Origin: Asterias rubens
Taxonomy: Eukaryota; Echinodermata; Asteroidea; Forcipulatida; Asteriidae
NCBI RefSeq assembly: GCF_902459465.1
Contig: NC_047083.1
Coordinates: 7,927,526 to 7,991,525 of the forward strand
Length of the DNA: 64,000 nt
Direction: 5' to 3'
In this document: positions 41,801 through 57,700 of the stretch, one piece after another
How positions within the stretch are numbered: the first letter of the stretch is position 1
Layout: the number at the start of each line of letters is the position of its first letter
Notes under the pieces: generated by a model
What the model was told of the DNA's origin: nothing
Databases searched by the model: none
The model's input: the letters and a program-made list of their open reading frames with translations, nothing else
Position numbers and translations under genes: made by a program

Positions 41801-44800
41801 TGTAGTAAAAAATTTTTACTATTTAGCGACGAGTGCTTAAACAGCCGTTTAAAGGCAGTGGACACTATTGGTAAATGTCAAAGACTAGCCTTCACAGTTG
41901 GTGTATCTCAACATATGCATAAAATAACTAACCTGTGAAAATTTGAGCTCAATCGGTCATCAAAGTTGCAAGATAATATTTAAAACAGAAAACACCCTTG
42001 TCACAGGAAGTTGTGTGCGTTTAGATGGTTGATTTCGAGACCTCAAGTTCTAAATCTGAGGTCCCGAAATCAAATGCGTGGAAAATTACTTCTTTCTCAA
42101 AAACTATGGCACGTCAGAGGGAGCCGTTTCTCACAATGTTTTATACCATCAACCTCTCCCCATTACTCGTCACCAAGAAAGGTTTTTGAGTAATTACCAA
42201 TAGTGTCCACTGCCTTTAAAACCGACTGGGCGTTGCCTTGTGATAAATGGACGTTTGGTGCACACAGACCAGGTATGTTTGTAGCACGTTCATCCCGTTT
42301 ACAGACTGACCCAACTCATTACCAGAATTTAAAGGCAGTGGACACTATTTGGTAATTACTCAAAATAATTATTAGCACAAAACCTTACTTGGTAATGAGT
42401 AATGGGGGGCTGTTGGTAGTATAAAACATTGTGAGAAACGGCTCCCTCTGAAGTAATGTAGTTTTCGAGAAAGAAGTAATATTCCACAAACTTGATTTTG
42501 AGAACCCAGAATTAGAATTTGAGGTCTCGAAATCAAGCATCTGAAAGCACACAACTTTGTGTGACAAGGGTGTTTTTTCTTTCACTATTTATCTCGCACC
42601 TTTGACGACCGATTGAGCTAAAATCTTCACAGGTTTGTTATTTTAGAAGACTGATCTTTGACAATTACCAATAGTGTCCAGTGTATTTAAGTACTAGGGT
42701 CACATTATAGACATATCCGGCCAAAAATTTGTTCTAGCCAGACGAAAGTCGTCCTATGTTTTTCTTGAAGGACGTATTTTGATGGTTTGGGGCAGACTTG
42801 CATTAAAACTTTAAAAAAGTTAAACAAATAATTGGTGTTGTCTTACAGATGCCGGTGCCGTTATACACACACATTCCAAACATGCTGTTCTTGCAACACT
42901 CCTCTACCCAGGCAAGGAGTTTAGAATTACACACATGGAGATGATCAAAGGCATCCGCAAAGACAAATCAGGAGGCAACCTCAGGTAATTACTCAGCAAT
43001 TATTTACTTCTTAAAGAGTGGCTGCAGTGTTTTTTGAAATAATTTAAACGATTAAACATGACTTTTTAAACCTGAAATATTTTTTTATATTTTTTATTAC
43101 GCCCTTAAAAGGGAGCCTTCATTTGCATAGACGTGACGTCATGTCGGTAACCCGAGCCGTCGGGGCCCCCTCGCTGTGTGCATGCAGAGACGTGTGAACT
43201 GTGTGGCCTGGTACCTAGGTGCGCGTAGTTAGGGACCAGACTCTTTTTGCCGACGATATGTTTGAATTCCCGACATGACGTCGATGGTAGGGGGGGGCGG
43301 TAACAATCCATAAAAGGGGGGGGCATGACTTATTCGCTAATTACGCAAGTGAGATATGTGGGGGAAAAAAATACACATTTTATTGATGTTCAATACATAT
43401 GTCAGAAATAAACATTTTTGGGGGGCATTGAGTTTTCTGACTGACAATGACTAATGTTGTAATTAATCCATAGTCATATCTGTCACCCACAACACTACCT
43501 ACAGAGTTGGAGTCGCCCGTCGCCCACATCAGACCCTAATAGTATTCACAGTCATATCTGTAGTAGATCATAGCACTATCGCCCCTTGTGTACAATGTAC
43601 TAACTGTATCACCCCTGTCGGAGTAAGTGTTTGTTCCTCATACCAGTACAGTCGACATACGCAGAGGCGTATTACGGGTAATCCATTTTAGATTTAGATT
43701 GAGAGAGTAGCCGTCGGTCTGCCTATGATTTGCGACATGTAGACTCCTCTGATAGGTTCTTAATAGTCGAGTCTGCGGTCGAGTCTGCGCGCCGGTTCAA
43801 CCAAGATGTAACAATTAGCAGCGATGGTACGGTTTGGTTTTACCGGAGCATGGAGTAGATTCAATATTGTGGCAGATTGGCTTTGATAAATGACATTTAC
43901 CGGCCCTTTCAAACTGGTATTAATAACATGAAGTAGTGAAATGGTTTCATTAAAGGGAAGGTACACTATTGGTAATTGTCAAATACGTGTACCAGTGTTC
44001 TTACTTGGTGTATCTCAACATGTATGAAAAAACAAACCTGTGAAAATTTGAGCTCAATTGTTCATCGAAGTTGGGAGAAAATGATGAAAGAAAAAACACC
44101 CATGTTGGACGAATTTGTGTGCTTTCAGATAGGAATAAAATACTTCTAGCTAGAAGTCTTTTAATATTTTAGTGAGAAATTACCTCTTTTGCAAAAACTA
44201 CGTTACGTCAGAGGGAGTCGTTTCCCACGATGTTTTATACTATCAACAGCTCTCCAATGCTAGTTACCAAGTCAGTTTTTGAGTTAATATTTGTTTTGAG
44301 TAATGACCAAATGTGTACCTTCCCTTTAAAGGCACTAGGGTTGATTTCACACAAAGAGTTAAGACTGACTCTTATCTCGAGTCAGGACGAGTTACTTGTC
44401 CTAACTTAGGACTAGCCTTAAGTTTTTAATATCTCCTAGGACTTTTCCTGACTCCTTGTGAAATCGACCCCAGGACACTGTTGGTAATTACTCAAAATAA
44501 TTGTTCATAAAAACTTTAGCTGGTAACGAGCAATGGAGAGCTGTTTAAAGTATAAAACGATGTGAGAAACAGCTCCCCCTTAAACTGTGTTAACGTAGTT
44601 TTTGAGAAAGAGGTAATTTCTCGCTTACAAATACTAAAAGACTTCAGGCCTGAAGCCTTTATTAGGCATCTTAAATTAAAGCACACAAATTTGTGCAACA
44701 AGGGTGATTTCTTTTTATTATTCTCGATTGCAACTTTGATGTCCAGTTGAGTCAAAGTTTTCACAGAATTGTTACTTATGCCTAATTGCATATTGTTGGG

Positions 44801-47800
44801 ATGAACAAAGTGAGAATACTGGTCTTTGACAATACCAAAGGTGTCCAGCCGTCGATTTTACTAATTTAGGATTAATCTTAGGACATGTACGCGTAGGACT
44901 TGGGATGTGTCCCAGCCTTGCACTGTAACATGTCAACCGTATAAGATTATTCCTTAGTTAGGGCGGGTTATTCGTCCTAACTTGAGATTAATCCTAGCGT
45001 TTCGTGAAATCGGCTGCAGTGCCTTTAATATCAACAATGTTTTATTGTCACTTGTAAAAATACAAATATTTGTACAGTGAAATGCGTTTTGGTTTTGCGT
45101 GTCTAAAAATGCAGATCTTACTTTTTATTTGAGGCGAGGGTTTGTATAAATGAGGAAGAAATGAGGGCGTAGAGTTGAAATAACACAACTATGTGTGTGT
45201 TGTAAGACTACCACTGATTGATGCGTAGAATCTAGTCCCGATCGTTTACACATCATTGTGATATTGCAGTCAGTTGGTTGTTAATACTCTCTTGCAACTT
45301 CAATGAACAATTGAGTCCAAATTTTCACAGATTTTTTATTTGATGCTTGTATTTGGATACACCAAGTGTAATACGGGGCCCAATTTCATAGAGCTGCTAA
45401 GCACAAAAATTTGCCTAGCATGAAATTTCTTCATTGGTAAAAAAAGGACTACCAACCAAATTTCCGCGTGATTTTCAGGATAAGAAAACAACAGTTGAAT
45501 ACCAGTAACAAGCAATATGCAACAAATGGAAATTTGGTTGGTAATCCTGTTTTTATCAAGCAAGAAATTTCATGCTAAGCAAATTTTTGTGCTTAGCAGC
45601 TCTATGAAATTGGGCCCTGGTCTTGCCTTTGATAAATGAGGAAAATATAAGGTCAAAGAGTAAATAACACAACTAAGTGTGTGTTGTAGTCTACTGCCTG
45701 TGATAAATGCTTACAATTCTGTCCCAATTGTTTTAACATAACATTATGATTGCAGACAGTGGGTTGTTTGCATTGAAATTGATAGGAGTGCGTAGCGAGA
45801 GGTCTTGCTTGCTAGGGCATCCATCATCGCTCTAGCGTTGACCAAAGCGCCCTCGCATGACAGGTGGAGGTCAACGTCATAGATCATTTACATGATAAAT
45901 GATGGCAAAGCGTATTTGAATTGGAGATTGGGTTTTGTGGTATTGTAGCCTAAGTGGGTGCAAATTACACTGTTACGTACTTAAAACAGTACAAGTAAGC
46001 CATTAGACATTCCTTCACATGCCTGGCTTTAAAGGCAGTGGACACTATTGGTAATTACTCAAAATAATTATTAGCATAAAACCTTACAAGTAATGGGGAG
46101 AGGTTTATAGTATAAATCATTGTGAGAAATGGCTCACTTTGAAGTAACGTAGTTTTTGAGAAAGAAGTAATTTTCCACAAATTTGATTTCGAGACCTCAG
46201 ATTTAGATTTTGAGGTCTCGAAATCAAGCATCTGAAAGCACACAACTTCTTGTGTCAAGGATGTTTTTCTTTCATTATTATCTCGCAAATTCGACGCCCA
46301 ATTGAGCTCAAATGTTCACAGGTTTGTTATTTTATGCATGTTGAGATACACCAAGTGAGAAGACTGGTCTTTGACAATTGCCAATAGTGTCCAACCCGTG
46401 TCCACTGCCTTTAAAACGGTGATGCAACCACTTTCAGCTGATTCATTTATTTTTGGGAATATAAATTTATGGGGTTTCTTGGTTTTTCCTAAAATACTTG
46501 ACAGGTTTCCATTGCTGCTAAAGGTGTTTCACCAAGTGCTGTGTTTTGATAGGTTGATTGGTCTGGGGGGAGGGTGTTTGGCAGCTTCACTTTCAGTGGA
46601 CTGCACAATGCATCAGTGTGCATTGTTTTATTTTTATGGATTTGACTATGAATCTCCATGCTAAATGAGTGCGAGGTCAAAGGTGATTATGGAGGGGGGG
46701 GGGGGGCGGATAGGCTCAAAGGCAGGCAGATCTCTGGTGTAATTCACAAGCCTCGAAGTGACGTCAGATGTTCAGGCTAGAGCAGTCCTGATTTTTGACC
46801 ACCTGAAGTGAATAGCGCCCTCAATTGTTTTCAAAGGTTAATGGCCTGTCACCACACTGTCTGTTTTATCCGAGTCTGATTGGGCCATACAACTTGGCAG
46901 TGTTCAGTAATATTCCCTAAGTACAATAGATTGTATGTGTAATTGGTCCATTGGGCATAAATTGGTCCATTGGGCATAAATTGGTCCATTGGGCATAAAT
47001 TATAGTAATGAGTCTGTGTGTTCACTATGAGTAATGAGTCTGTGTGTTCACTACACTCCCTTGATAATGAATAGGTAATTACATTTTATGGATTAATTAG
47101 GTCCGTTTGGCCTCTGCCGCTTTCAAATTGTTAAAATTTTCAGCGAAGAGGATAACAAAAAACACATTAAAGGCAGTGGACACTATTGGTAACTGTCAAA
47201 GACTAGTCTTCACAGTTGGTGTATCTCAACATATGCATAAAATAACAAACCTGTGAAAATTTGAGCTCAATCGGTCGTCGAATTTGCGAGATAATAATGA
47301 AAGAAGAAAACACCCTTGTCACACGAAGTTGTGTGCGTTTAAATGGTTGATTTCGAGACCTCAAGTTCTAAACTCGAGGTCTCGAAATCAAATTCGTGGA
47401 AAATTACTACTTTCTCCAAAACTATGGCACTTCAGAGGGAGCTGTTTCTCACAATGTTTTATACCATCAACCTCTCCCCATTACCTGTAATCAAGAAAGG
47501 TTTTATGGTGATAATTATTTTGAGTAATTACCAATAGTGTCCATTGCCTTTAAGCTCAACTATTCCTTCTAAGTTCTTTATGTGATGAGTGACAAGGGAA
47601 TTGTGTACTGTCAGACCATCCGTGATGGTCACCAATGTATGCTATAGAAAGCTATGACAGACAGGGTTGGTCAAGATCACAGACTTACATAAAGCTCACA
47701 CGGTCTAATGATGATGATAGTAGGAAACACCCCTTTAAATATTAATAATAATAATAATAATAATAACGAAGTCTTATATAGCGCACGTATCTACCAAACA

Positions 47801-50800
47801 AGGTACTCAAGGCGCTGAGTATATACAAACTTTCAGAAAGATAGGTTATTGCAGTGATGAATTTTGAGACCCAATTAGTTAGCACCGTATAATGGTTTAC
47901 AAGGTGCTACGGCGCATACAGCAGCCACAGCCAGGAACACCGGGGCGAACCCCTTCTCTTTTCGATAAGTGCACTGGGTTCTTTTACCTGCGTTACACAA
48001 CACATGGGGCCAACGGCTTTACGTCCCATCCGAAGGACGAAGCAATGGTTAAGTGTCTTGCTTAAGGACACAAGTGTCACGGCTTGGGATTCGAACCCAC
48101 ACTCTGCTGATCAGAAACACCAGAGTTTGAATTCGGTGATCTTAACCGCTCAGCCACGACACTTCCGACATATTGCTGTCTGAAATGTCATATCTGATGA
48201 GAAATAAATGAAACTAGTTTCCCGTTTTGAGTTAATTGCTCAGTGACTGAGCGATTGTTGTCATGCAAACTGTGTAATCGGTTTTTCACTTTTTGTGTGT
48301 GACCCAAATGGCCGATCGATCTCAAACTTCTACTAGTTTTCAGTTTGTAATATATGAATGTTTGTGGTGGTTTACATAAGTGCTTACACTGCCAGCAGCT
48401 GCTTTGCTAGCTAAAACCAATCTAACTAATGCCTCTATCCTTTGTGTAACTGTTCTTGGAATGTCAACTGTGAATAGTCACAATGGACTCTTTACCTTAG
48501 CTTGCAAGAACCAAAACCCCCAAAGGAATTTAGTAATATAAGAAAGAAACCTATGGAGACAAGGGGATCTTCTTGTTCGTCTCTAGCTTTCAAGAGAGAC
48601 AAGTTAGACCTGTCTTAAAGACACTAGACACTATTGGTTATTGTCAAAGACCAGTCTTCTCACTTGGTGTTTCTCAACATACATAAAAAAAATAAAAAAA
48701 ATTTGAGCTCAATCGGTCGTCGAAGTCTTGAGATCAAATTCACAAGTATCATCAAGATGACACCATTTTAGAATGCTACAGATTGCACAGTGTGGCTTTT
48801 GCTCAGTAATGCCTCATAATTTCCTTCGGAAGCAACTTTTTTTCCGTTTTCCGTTAATCAGAATGTGAAATCTAATAAATTGTTCACTTTGTATGAAGTT
48901 CAAGCCAGCCTTCAGGGCGATCCTTCAATTTACTGAATTTAAATGTAATTAAGAAGTTGACACGTTACAGAAAAATATTCTCCCTCTGTATTTTCCCAAA
49001 CCGTGGGGTATTCTTGACTCAAAAAAGGCATGTATGCTTCATTTTTGAAAGGGCAAGGGCACCAAGGCATTTTCTCCTTGTTACATGGCAACCTATGGGG
49101 AAATTTTAAATTTCTACTGGAGCATTTCAAGGGCACCAAGGCAAAGACCAGGGGGCAGTAGAAATTTAAAATTTCCTCATATGGTGCCCTTTACCAAAGA
49201 GGAAATGCATTGGTGCCCTTGCCCTTTCAAAACAAAACAGCCGATTTCTTAAAACGCTCTAGGATTAATCCTATCTCAAGTTAGGATGAGCAAATCGTCC
49301 GAACTTAGGATGGGTTCAATGCGTCCTCACGTCTATGGCATTGGATACGGAATTGAACTCTTCCTATAGTCCTAAGGTTAATCCTAAGTTAGGAAGAGCT
49401 TGGTGAAATCGACCGCAGGGTCCATTGACTCGCTTGTAAACACGCGAGATCATGAGTCGAATCTGCGAAAGTGCAAAGCAATTGAGGAATATTAGAATAG
49501 AGTACTTTATACTGATTGCAAGGCGTACGCTGTCATGGTCGTCGCGTATAAATCACTCCACCCAGCTGGACAATGCAATTATTGTACATTGCTATGGTGA
49601 ATTGTGCACAGGGTATGATCCGGATGAAATTGTATACTGATGATCCGTTACGATAGTTAAAGAAGTGGACACTATTGGTAATAACATGTACTCAAAATAA
49701 CTGTTAGCATGAAAACTTACTTGGTAACAAGCAACAGAGAGCTGTTGGTAGTATAAAACATTGTGAGAAACGGCTCCCTCTGAAGTAACATAGTTTTTGA
49801 GAAAGAAGTAATTTTAATCTCGCGACCTCAGAATTAGATTTTTAGGTTCCGAAATCAAGCATCTGAAAGCACAAAACATTATTATCTCGCAACTTCGACG
49901 ACCGATTGAGCTCAAATTTTTACAGGTTTGTTGTTTTATGCATATGTTGAGATACACCAAGTGAGAAGACTGGTCTTTGACAATTACCAATAGTGTCCAG
50001 TGTCTTTAACTGATGATATTCGCAAGATGTACCTCTAGCCTGTTGTAGACCTTAGATTTATTGCTGTGGTCTCAAATTGATTAATTTAATTCATTAATGT
50101 TGCTATAGCTTCTCAAGAAGTGCGCGCGTGTATGCACTGTTTGGTACTTTTGAGCCCAACAGTTAACGTTATACGCTGTAAAATTATTGTGTAGTGCAGC
50201 ATGGAATTCTGCACGTGTGCACTGACTGCCTTTCCAGTGCCCAATTTCATGGCTATTCTTACCGCTTAACGAGCAGAGAATTGCACTTAAGCAGGGAAAA
50301 CCGCGCTTACAAGTACGTCAAGCGTACATTGTATTTTTTTAGCCCAACAGGTAACGTTATACGCTGTAATTCATTGATGTGGTTCATTAAAAGGCAGTGG
50401 ACACTATTGGTAATTACTCAAAATATAAATAGCAATGGGGAGGTGATGGTATTTAAGACATTGTAAGAAACAGCGCCCTCTGAAGTAACGTAGTTTTCGA
50501 GAAAGCAGTAATTTTTCACGAATTTTATTTTGAGACCTCAGAATTAGATTTTGATGAGGTCTCAAAATAAAGCATCTGAAAGCACACAACTTCGTGTGAC
50601 AAGGGTGTTTTTTCTTTCATTATATTATCTCGCAACTTCGACGACCAATTTAGCCCAAATTTTCACAGGTTTGTTATTTTATGCATATGTTGAGATACAC
50701 CAAGTTAGAAGACTGGTCTTTGACAAGTACCAATAGTGTCCAGTGTCTTTAAAGGGCAAGGGAAGAAAAAATAAACAATTTAAATTGAATAACCTTGCTG

Positions 50801-53800
50801 TTAACTTCATGGTTGGTTTTATTTGTCGAGACATGTCAAGTACTGTGTTAGGAATACCAATGCTGATTGGTGTAGGCTGGAATTTTAATGAGTCTCAAAA
50901 ACTGAGGACCGTGGCAAATACTCAGCCGGAATTATGTTCATAATTTTGTGTAATAATTTTGTTATGTAAACTATCCAGTGGTGGCGGGTACACAAAAGCG
51001 AGGTTTAGTCGCACGTTACGCGAGCAAAAACGTGAACGTTAACGTCACAAAATGGTGTTATTTGTTGGTGACGTCACCACTTTGGGCTTATATTTAGTTA
51101 ACAAAATTAAAGGAAAATCTTGCAATTTTGAGACATATTTATGTGGGTTATATTACATTCTACTATTAAAACATCTGTTATCATAACATGCGTTTCATAA
51201 CAAGCGATTACAAACAGTTTTTAAACTCTAATTGTTTTGATAAAAGTCACCAACATTAGCGGCCGGCCGTCAGGGCACAAAACATTCTAATTACGGAATA
51301 TCAACATCCCTTTTTTTGTGGAGTAATTATTTTTTCCACTCGGGGAAAATTAAAAGGCCGTGGCTGTCCGACGTCCCGCATCAAGCAATTGGATGTGATG
51401 TCAGTCGCTCAAGTGTAGTATTAAAGATGACATGTCATGAACAATCTAAACACCGAAGTGGTTTGGCCAGTGCGCCGCAACACTCTTAGTCTTTGGTAAA
51501 TGAATCAAACATAAAAGTGAATAAACAATTAATAAGTATGTGGGATTAAAGCGTACCCTATGAGAAAGTTGTACATTTCTATTGGAGCATTTCAAGGGGA
51601 TCTGAAAAAATATCCCTGGGTCTCACCCCCACGGCTTCCTTGGTCACCCCAAATACATGTAATCAACCATAGAGCTATATAATTGACTAGAGCGCTAACA
51701 CCCCGTTATACATGCACAAAGGTTTTGAAGCCGTGTGGGCGCATCCATGTTTATGTACAAACCAATACAAAAGCTTGAAATTTTGTACGACAATTGTACG
51801 GCTATTTGGATGATAGTGCGTTTGTTCTTTTCTATGTGTCATCGAACCAAAAAATGCAGCAAATGTGAACGCACAATCTGCTGATGAGCGTACAAACTGC
51901 GAGTGTCATGTGCGTCATGTTTAAAAGGCGCGTTTGCGAATGGGCAGTCCATAGATAATTCTATACCTATGGGGCAGTCGTGTATGGGCAGATGCGTATG
52001 TAAGCGCACACGCCGAATGTAAAAAAAAAATCGCGGCAATGTTCTCTTAAAATGAAAATCGTTCCGTAGTCACGCAACACATCAAACATGTCTGCGCCCA
52101 GGTTGGCTTCAAAACGCAGAGCAAGTTAGCACTCTAGTCAATATATATAGCTCTATGATATCAACCCACCACACACCCCATGGTTACAGAAACCAAAGTG
52201 GCAGATAAACTGACATGGGCCCCACCCATACACCTTGCAAACATTTCATTTGTTGGAAAACTATGGTATCAAGCCAACAGTCTTAAAATGTCACTGAATT
52301 GGACAGCACCATCATTAATTTACCATTCATAAATACAGTTTCGCTACTCCTATTGGTGGAGAGCTCGTCACGTGGGTGTGTATAAACCTTTGAATATGAT
52401 CGGTAAAAAGTGTTAATTCATGGGCGTGACACGCGACCTTGCACCTGTTCTTTTAAGACAGTTTCCTAATTCCTATTGGACGAGAGCAGCGGCTGAAACA
52501 GTTGTGCCATATCACGCGATACGCACGACGCGCACAGCATTCCCTTATAAGAAGTTGTTTACCCGAGGGCGGCGGAGGGCTTTACCATTTCATAGCTGGA
52601 GGGGTGTTGTGTTGAAAGAAATCATTTAACAGTTATAATGTTTGCATTTATTTTACTTTTTGACCAAAAAGTGTTGATGTTTTTGACCGAAAAGGGATTT
52701 ATGAGTGGGAATCAAAGTGTGTTGAATCGGTTTTCAACTAGTGGTTTAAACCCGCCGAGGCCTGGTTCTTGATAATTTACCTTGACTTCGTCTCGGTAAA
52801 ATTATCAAGAACCAGGCCTCGTTGGGATTAAACCACGAGTTGAAAACCTCTTCACCACACATTGATTCCCTTATTAATTTGATGACATTTTTCAGGTTAC
52901 CATGGTTACATGTAGTTGCACTGCTTATTGATTGAAAACTACAGTATTGATAATAAAGTGCCTCAACCAATGACGCACATTATGAAAACCATTGTTACTT
53001 GTTTTACCTGATTTTGTTTTACCACTTAGCATGCTAAATTTATGACATATTTACAGGCTTGTTGTTCTGGCTATTGATTGAAAACTACATGACAGTATTG
53101 AAAATAATTTGCTAAGCAAACAAACAAATGACACACATTATGAAAAACCTTGTTTAACTTGTTTTTACCAGAAATTATTTTACCACTTAGCCTTCTCAAC
53201 TTGATGCAATTTTACAGACTCTTTGTAGTGGTTATTGATTGAAAACTCAATTTTCAAGATTGAATATAATGTGCTGCAAACCAATGACGCACATTATGAA
53301 AAACCGTTTTTACTTGTTTTACCTAAAACATTTTTACCACTTAGCAAGCTTAAATTGATAAAAATTTTACAGGCTCGTTGTAGTGGTAATTGATTGAAAA
53401 CTCAATTTTAAGGATTGAACTTAATTTGCTAAACAAACCACTGATGCACATTATGAAAAAAATGATTTTATTTGTTTTACCTAAAACATTTTACCACTCA
53501 CCACTTTAAATTTGATGACATTTTACAGACCAATTTGTCTGGTTATTGATTGAAAACTCAAATTTCAGGATTGAAAATAATTTGCTGCAAACCAATGAAC
53601 CATTTTTACTTGTTTTACCTAGAACATTTTGACCATTCAGCATGCTTAATTTGATGACATTTTTACAGTTTAGTTGCACCGTTTATTGATTGAAAACTAC
53701 AGGATTGAAAATAATTTGATTCAAAGCAATGACGCGCATTATGATCCCATTAAATCCCATCAGTGCTGGCTCTGTCAGTGTCAAGGTCGAGCTAGAGTCG

Positions 53801-54661
53801 GACGATCAATTAATTGTAAATGTCAATCAAGAAGAGCAAATCATACATGATGACATTACTTGATTAAAAACTGTTGCAAGGTTATATTTCTGCCTCAAAG
53901 GTTGATGGTTATTGAGCATTTTGAGATGATGAGGTGTTTGAAAAGAAAACAGAACAGCATTTGAAACCAGACTTACCAAGTCTGCAGCGGCAACAAAAAT
54001 GATAACGATCACGACGCAAAGAGAGTGCATTCTATTGGTTGAATTGCTCCGATCCACGCAGAGTATCCTCACGCTCATTCAACATATAAAGTGCGTTTGC
54101 TTTGCATCGTGATCATTATCGTTTTGGTTATCGCCACAGTGTGACTCAGGCTTTAGGCGTGAGACTCCTGTCTCGTAGGTCTGTCTCACGCTCTCACGCA
54201 CACCACCCATTTTCTCAAGCATTGGGGCAAGGCCGGGAAAAAAATAAAAATATGTATATCAAAAAGCGTGTGTACAGTAAACGCATTTTACAAAATTTCC
54301 AAAGCAGATTGCACACAGTTTTTCCGCATCATCAGGTTTAGCTAGCTACCATACAAACAGAGCGCAAATTTGCAGATTGGGCACGCTTTTGCTCTCTCAG
54401 TAGATTCAGCTGACAATTGGGCAGGGCACAAAACTTACATTGCGCACAAGTTTGTCCCAATTCGTTTAGATTTCTCAAGGTTATTGCTAGCATAAAAAAC
54501 TTACTAAGTAACGATCAATGGAGTACAACTTGACAATTTCCTCATAGGGTGCCCTTTATTAAGGAGCAACTGCTTTGCTGCCCCATGCCCTTTTAAAAAC
54601 GAAGCATACTGGCCTGTGTATAAATGAAAAAAAACCCAGAAAAAACCCCCCAAACAAACAA

Positions 54662-54700
<39 letters not shown>

Positions 54701-57700
54701 AACAAACAAACAAACAAACATTGTGTATGTAGTTGCTGGGCACCTCTGAAAAACAGTGTTTCACTGAGAGGTTTTCCCAGGGTAATTAAGAAATAAATAA
54801 ATATATAAATATTCAAACAAACGAACAACCTTGACCAACAGACTTGGAGCATGGGTTGGCATCCCTTTTTATTACCAATTGATTTTGGTCTACTGTCCAT
54901 TCATATAGCGATTAAGAGATTAGGGTAAGATGGGTTCTTTAGATTGGACGGATTTCCAGATGATCAGAAAGATTTTTTTGTTTGAATCACTGCCAGGGAA
55001 TTCTGTATTTATTTAGACATTAAAATGGAATCTAAGGTCAAGTTGAGTTTTGTCATTGACTCATTTTGTTAAAGCCATTGGACCCTTTTTGTACAGAAAA
55101 AAAAAAAAAGTTCACAGATTTACAAATAACTTACAGGGTTTACAGAAGGTAGTGGTGAAAGACTTCTCTTGAAATATTACTCCATGAAATGCTTTACTTG
55201 TTGAGAAAACATTAAAACAATATCAATTCTCGATAGCGAGAATTACGGATTTATTTTAAACACATGTCATGACACGGCAAAACGTGCGGAAACAAGGGTG
55301 GTTTTCCCGTTATTTTCTCCCGACTCCGATGACCAATTGAGCCTAAAAGTTCACTGGTTTGTTATTTGATGTAGAAGTTGTAATACACAAAGTGTGGGCC
55401 TCGGACAATACTGTTTACCGAAAGGGTCCAATGGCTTTAACAGATCAGCAGGTGATCACGACAGGCTAGGATTAATCCTAACTCGAGTTAGGACGAGTAA
55501 CCCGTCCTAACTTAGGAGTGGCTTCAATGTGTCCTACCTATTTGGATAAGGAACTGAACCCATCCCAAGTCCTAAGATTGATCCTGAAGTTGGAAAGAGT
55601 TTGGTGAAATTAACAACAGGGCCAAATTTGATAGAGCTGCAAGGCCAAAAATGTGCTTAGCATGAAATGTTTGCCTTGATAAAAACAGCATCACCAACCA
55701 AATTCCCACTTGATTTTGGGTACTTGTAGAAATTAATAATAATAGTAATAACAATAAAAGGCATTTTTATGGCGCCTTATGTATAAATACCCCCAAAGCA
55801 TTGCACAATCAAAATTATAACCCTTGGCAGTAAAAATTCAATAAATGATTTCTAAATTACTTAAAGGAACACGTTGCCTTGGATCGGTCGAGTTGGTCTT
55901 TGAAACGCATTTGTAACCATTTGTTATAAGATGCATATATGGTTAGAAAGATGACTTAAAAGTAGAATAGAATGATCCACACAAATTTGCCTCACAATTG
56001 CATGGTTTTCCTTTTACTTTGCGAACTAACACGGTCGGCCATTTAGGGGAGTCAAAAATTTGACTCCCATAAATGTCAACGAGGTAAAATGAAAACCACG
56101 CAATTTCGAGTGATGCCTGTGTGGATCATTATATTCTACTTTTAAAACATCTTTCTAATCATATGCATTTCATAACAAAGTTACAAACGCTTTTTAAAGA
56201 CCAACTTGACCGATCCAAGGCAACGTGTTCCTTTAAATGTCTAAAGCGATAAAAAACTATACTAAAAAGCACAGTGGAAAAGCATGACGCAAACAAAAAG
56301 CATTGAAAAAGTTCAGTAATTAAAACAAGCATTATTATAGAATGTTGTGCTCCACAGCCCTCGTAATGCGTTTGAAATAAAGTTTTTAAGGAAATTTGTT
56401 AATATTTTGAATAAACCAAGGCTAGCCGAGACAGAAAGTCTGTTACTTAACAATCACATCATTGTAGCATGACTAAGCTAGCAAATTCGCGTAACCAATA
56501 TTGTCAAATAGGTGTTTAGGGCCGCTTAAATGCCCCTGAGGGTACAGTTTGGCTTGGGTAGAACTGACTTAAAAATATTCTGTGGATGATGTTTGAAGCT
56601 AGCAAATGGTGCGAAGGAAAAGAATAAACTTTAAATAACAATTATATTTTTTTCTTGAAGCTGAGTATACTGTTTGAAATGTCGAGACCAAACCAGGATC
56701 CAATTTCATAAGATAACGCTGCTAAGCACAAAAACTTGCATAGCATAAAAATTTCTGCCCCGATAAAAACAGGATTACCAACCAAATTTCCACATGATAT
56801 TCAGGATGAGCAAACAACAGCTGAAAACCAGTAACAAGCAATATGCAACAAATAGAAATTCGGTTGGTAATCCTGTTTTTATCAAGGAAGAAATTTCATG
56901 ATAAGCAAAGTTTTGTGCTTAGCAGCTCTATGAAATTGGGCCCTGCTCTTTTCAGAGCCAACACTCACACAGAAGAGATTCACACATGGTTGTATCTGCA
57001 AGTTTACTTTTATTTATAGTTTCTTCTTAATATTCTATGGGGTATGCATGGCACTGGAGAATACAGTAATTGCGATGTGTGAAAAGTCAGCATTTTTTTG
57101 GGCACAAGCTAATTGTGTTAAAAATCACCCCAATCAGCACAAATCACAGGTTAATTTGGTTTGACTGTTGCTTGGTAAGATGATCATGGTGTCAAGGGAA
57201 CTTGGCAGACACCCACGAGGGGATATCAACGCCAAGCAGGCAAGAGCTAATCTCTCTCATACTAACATTGGTTTATAGGAAGAAACTATAAACAAATAGT
57301 CAACTTGCAGGTACAACCATTTTGGGTATGTTCAGAGTTGACCAACTTTAGTACTGTATATATGTAGAGGTCTATATATAGAGGTGTATATATAGAGGTC
57401 TATATATAGATGTCTATATATAGAGGTCTATATATAGATGTCTATATATAGAGGTCTATATATGAAGGTCTATATATAGAGGTCTATATATAGAGGTCTA
57501 TATATAGAGGTCTATATATAGATGTCTATATATAGAGGTCTATATATAGAGGTCGTTCAGACACAGTGTATTATCCCTTTTGTTGGAGTGTTATGTGGTT
57601 TGAACGTTTCAAATATTATACTCGGCTCATCTTCAGGAGAACATTGGTTTACGTCTGTGATTATGAATTTGCATAAATCAAGATTTTGTTTTTTACAAAA

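Noticed and set aside
49452..49640. Short frame of 62 codons in APIP intron 5
   Set aside because: No coding character and no support from context.
54504..54900. Minus-strand frames rich in VCLF and VCLS
   Set aside because: They are translations of the (CAAA)n(CAGA)n microsatellite.
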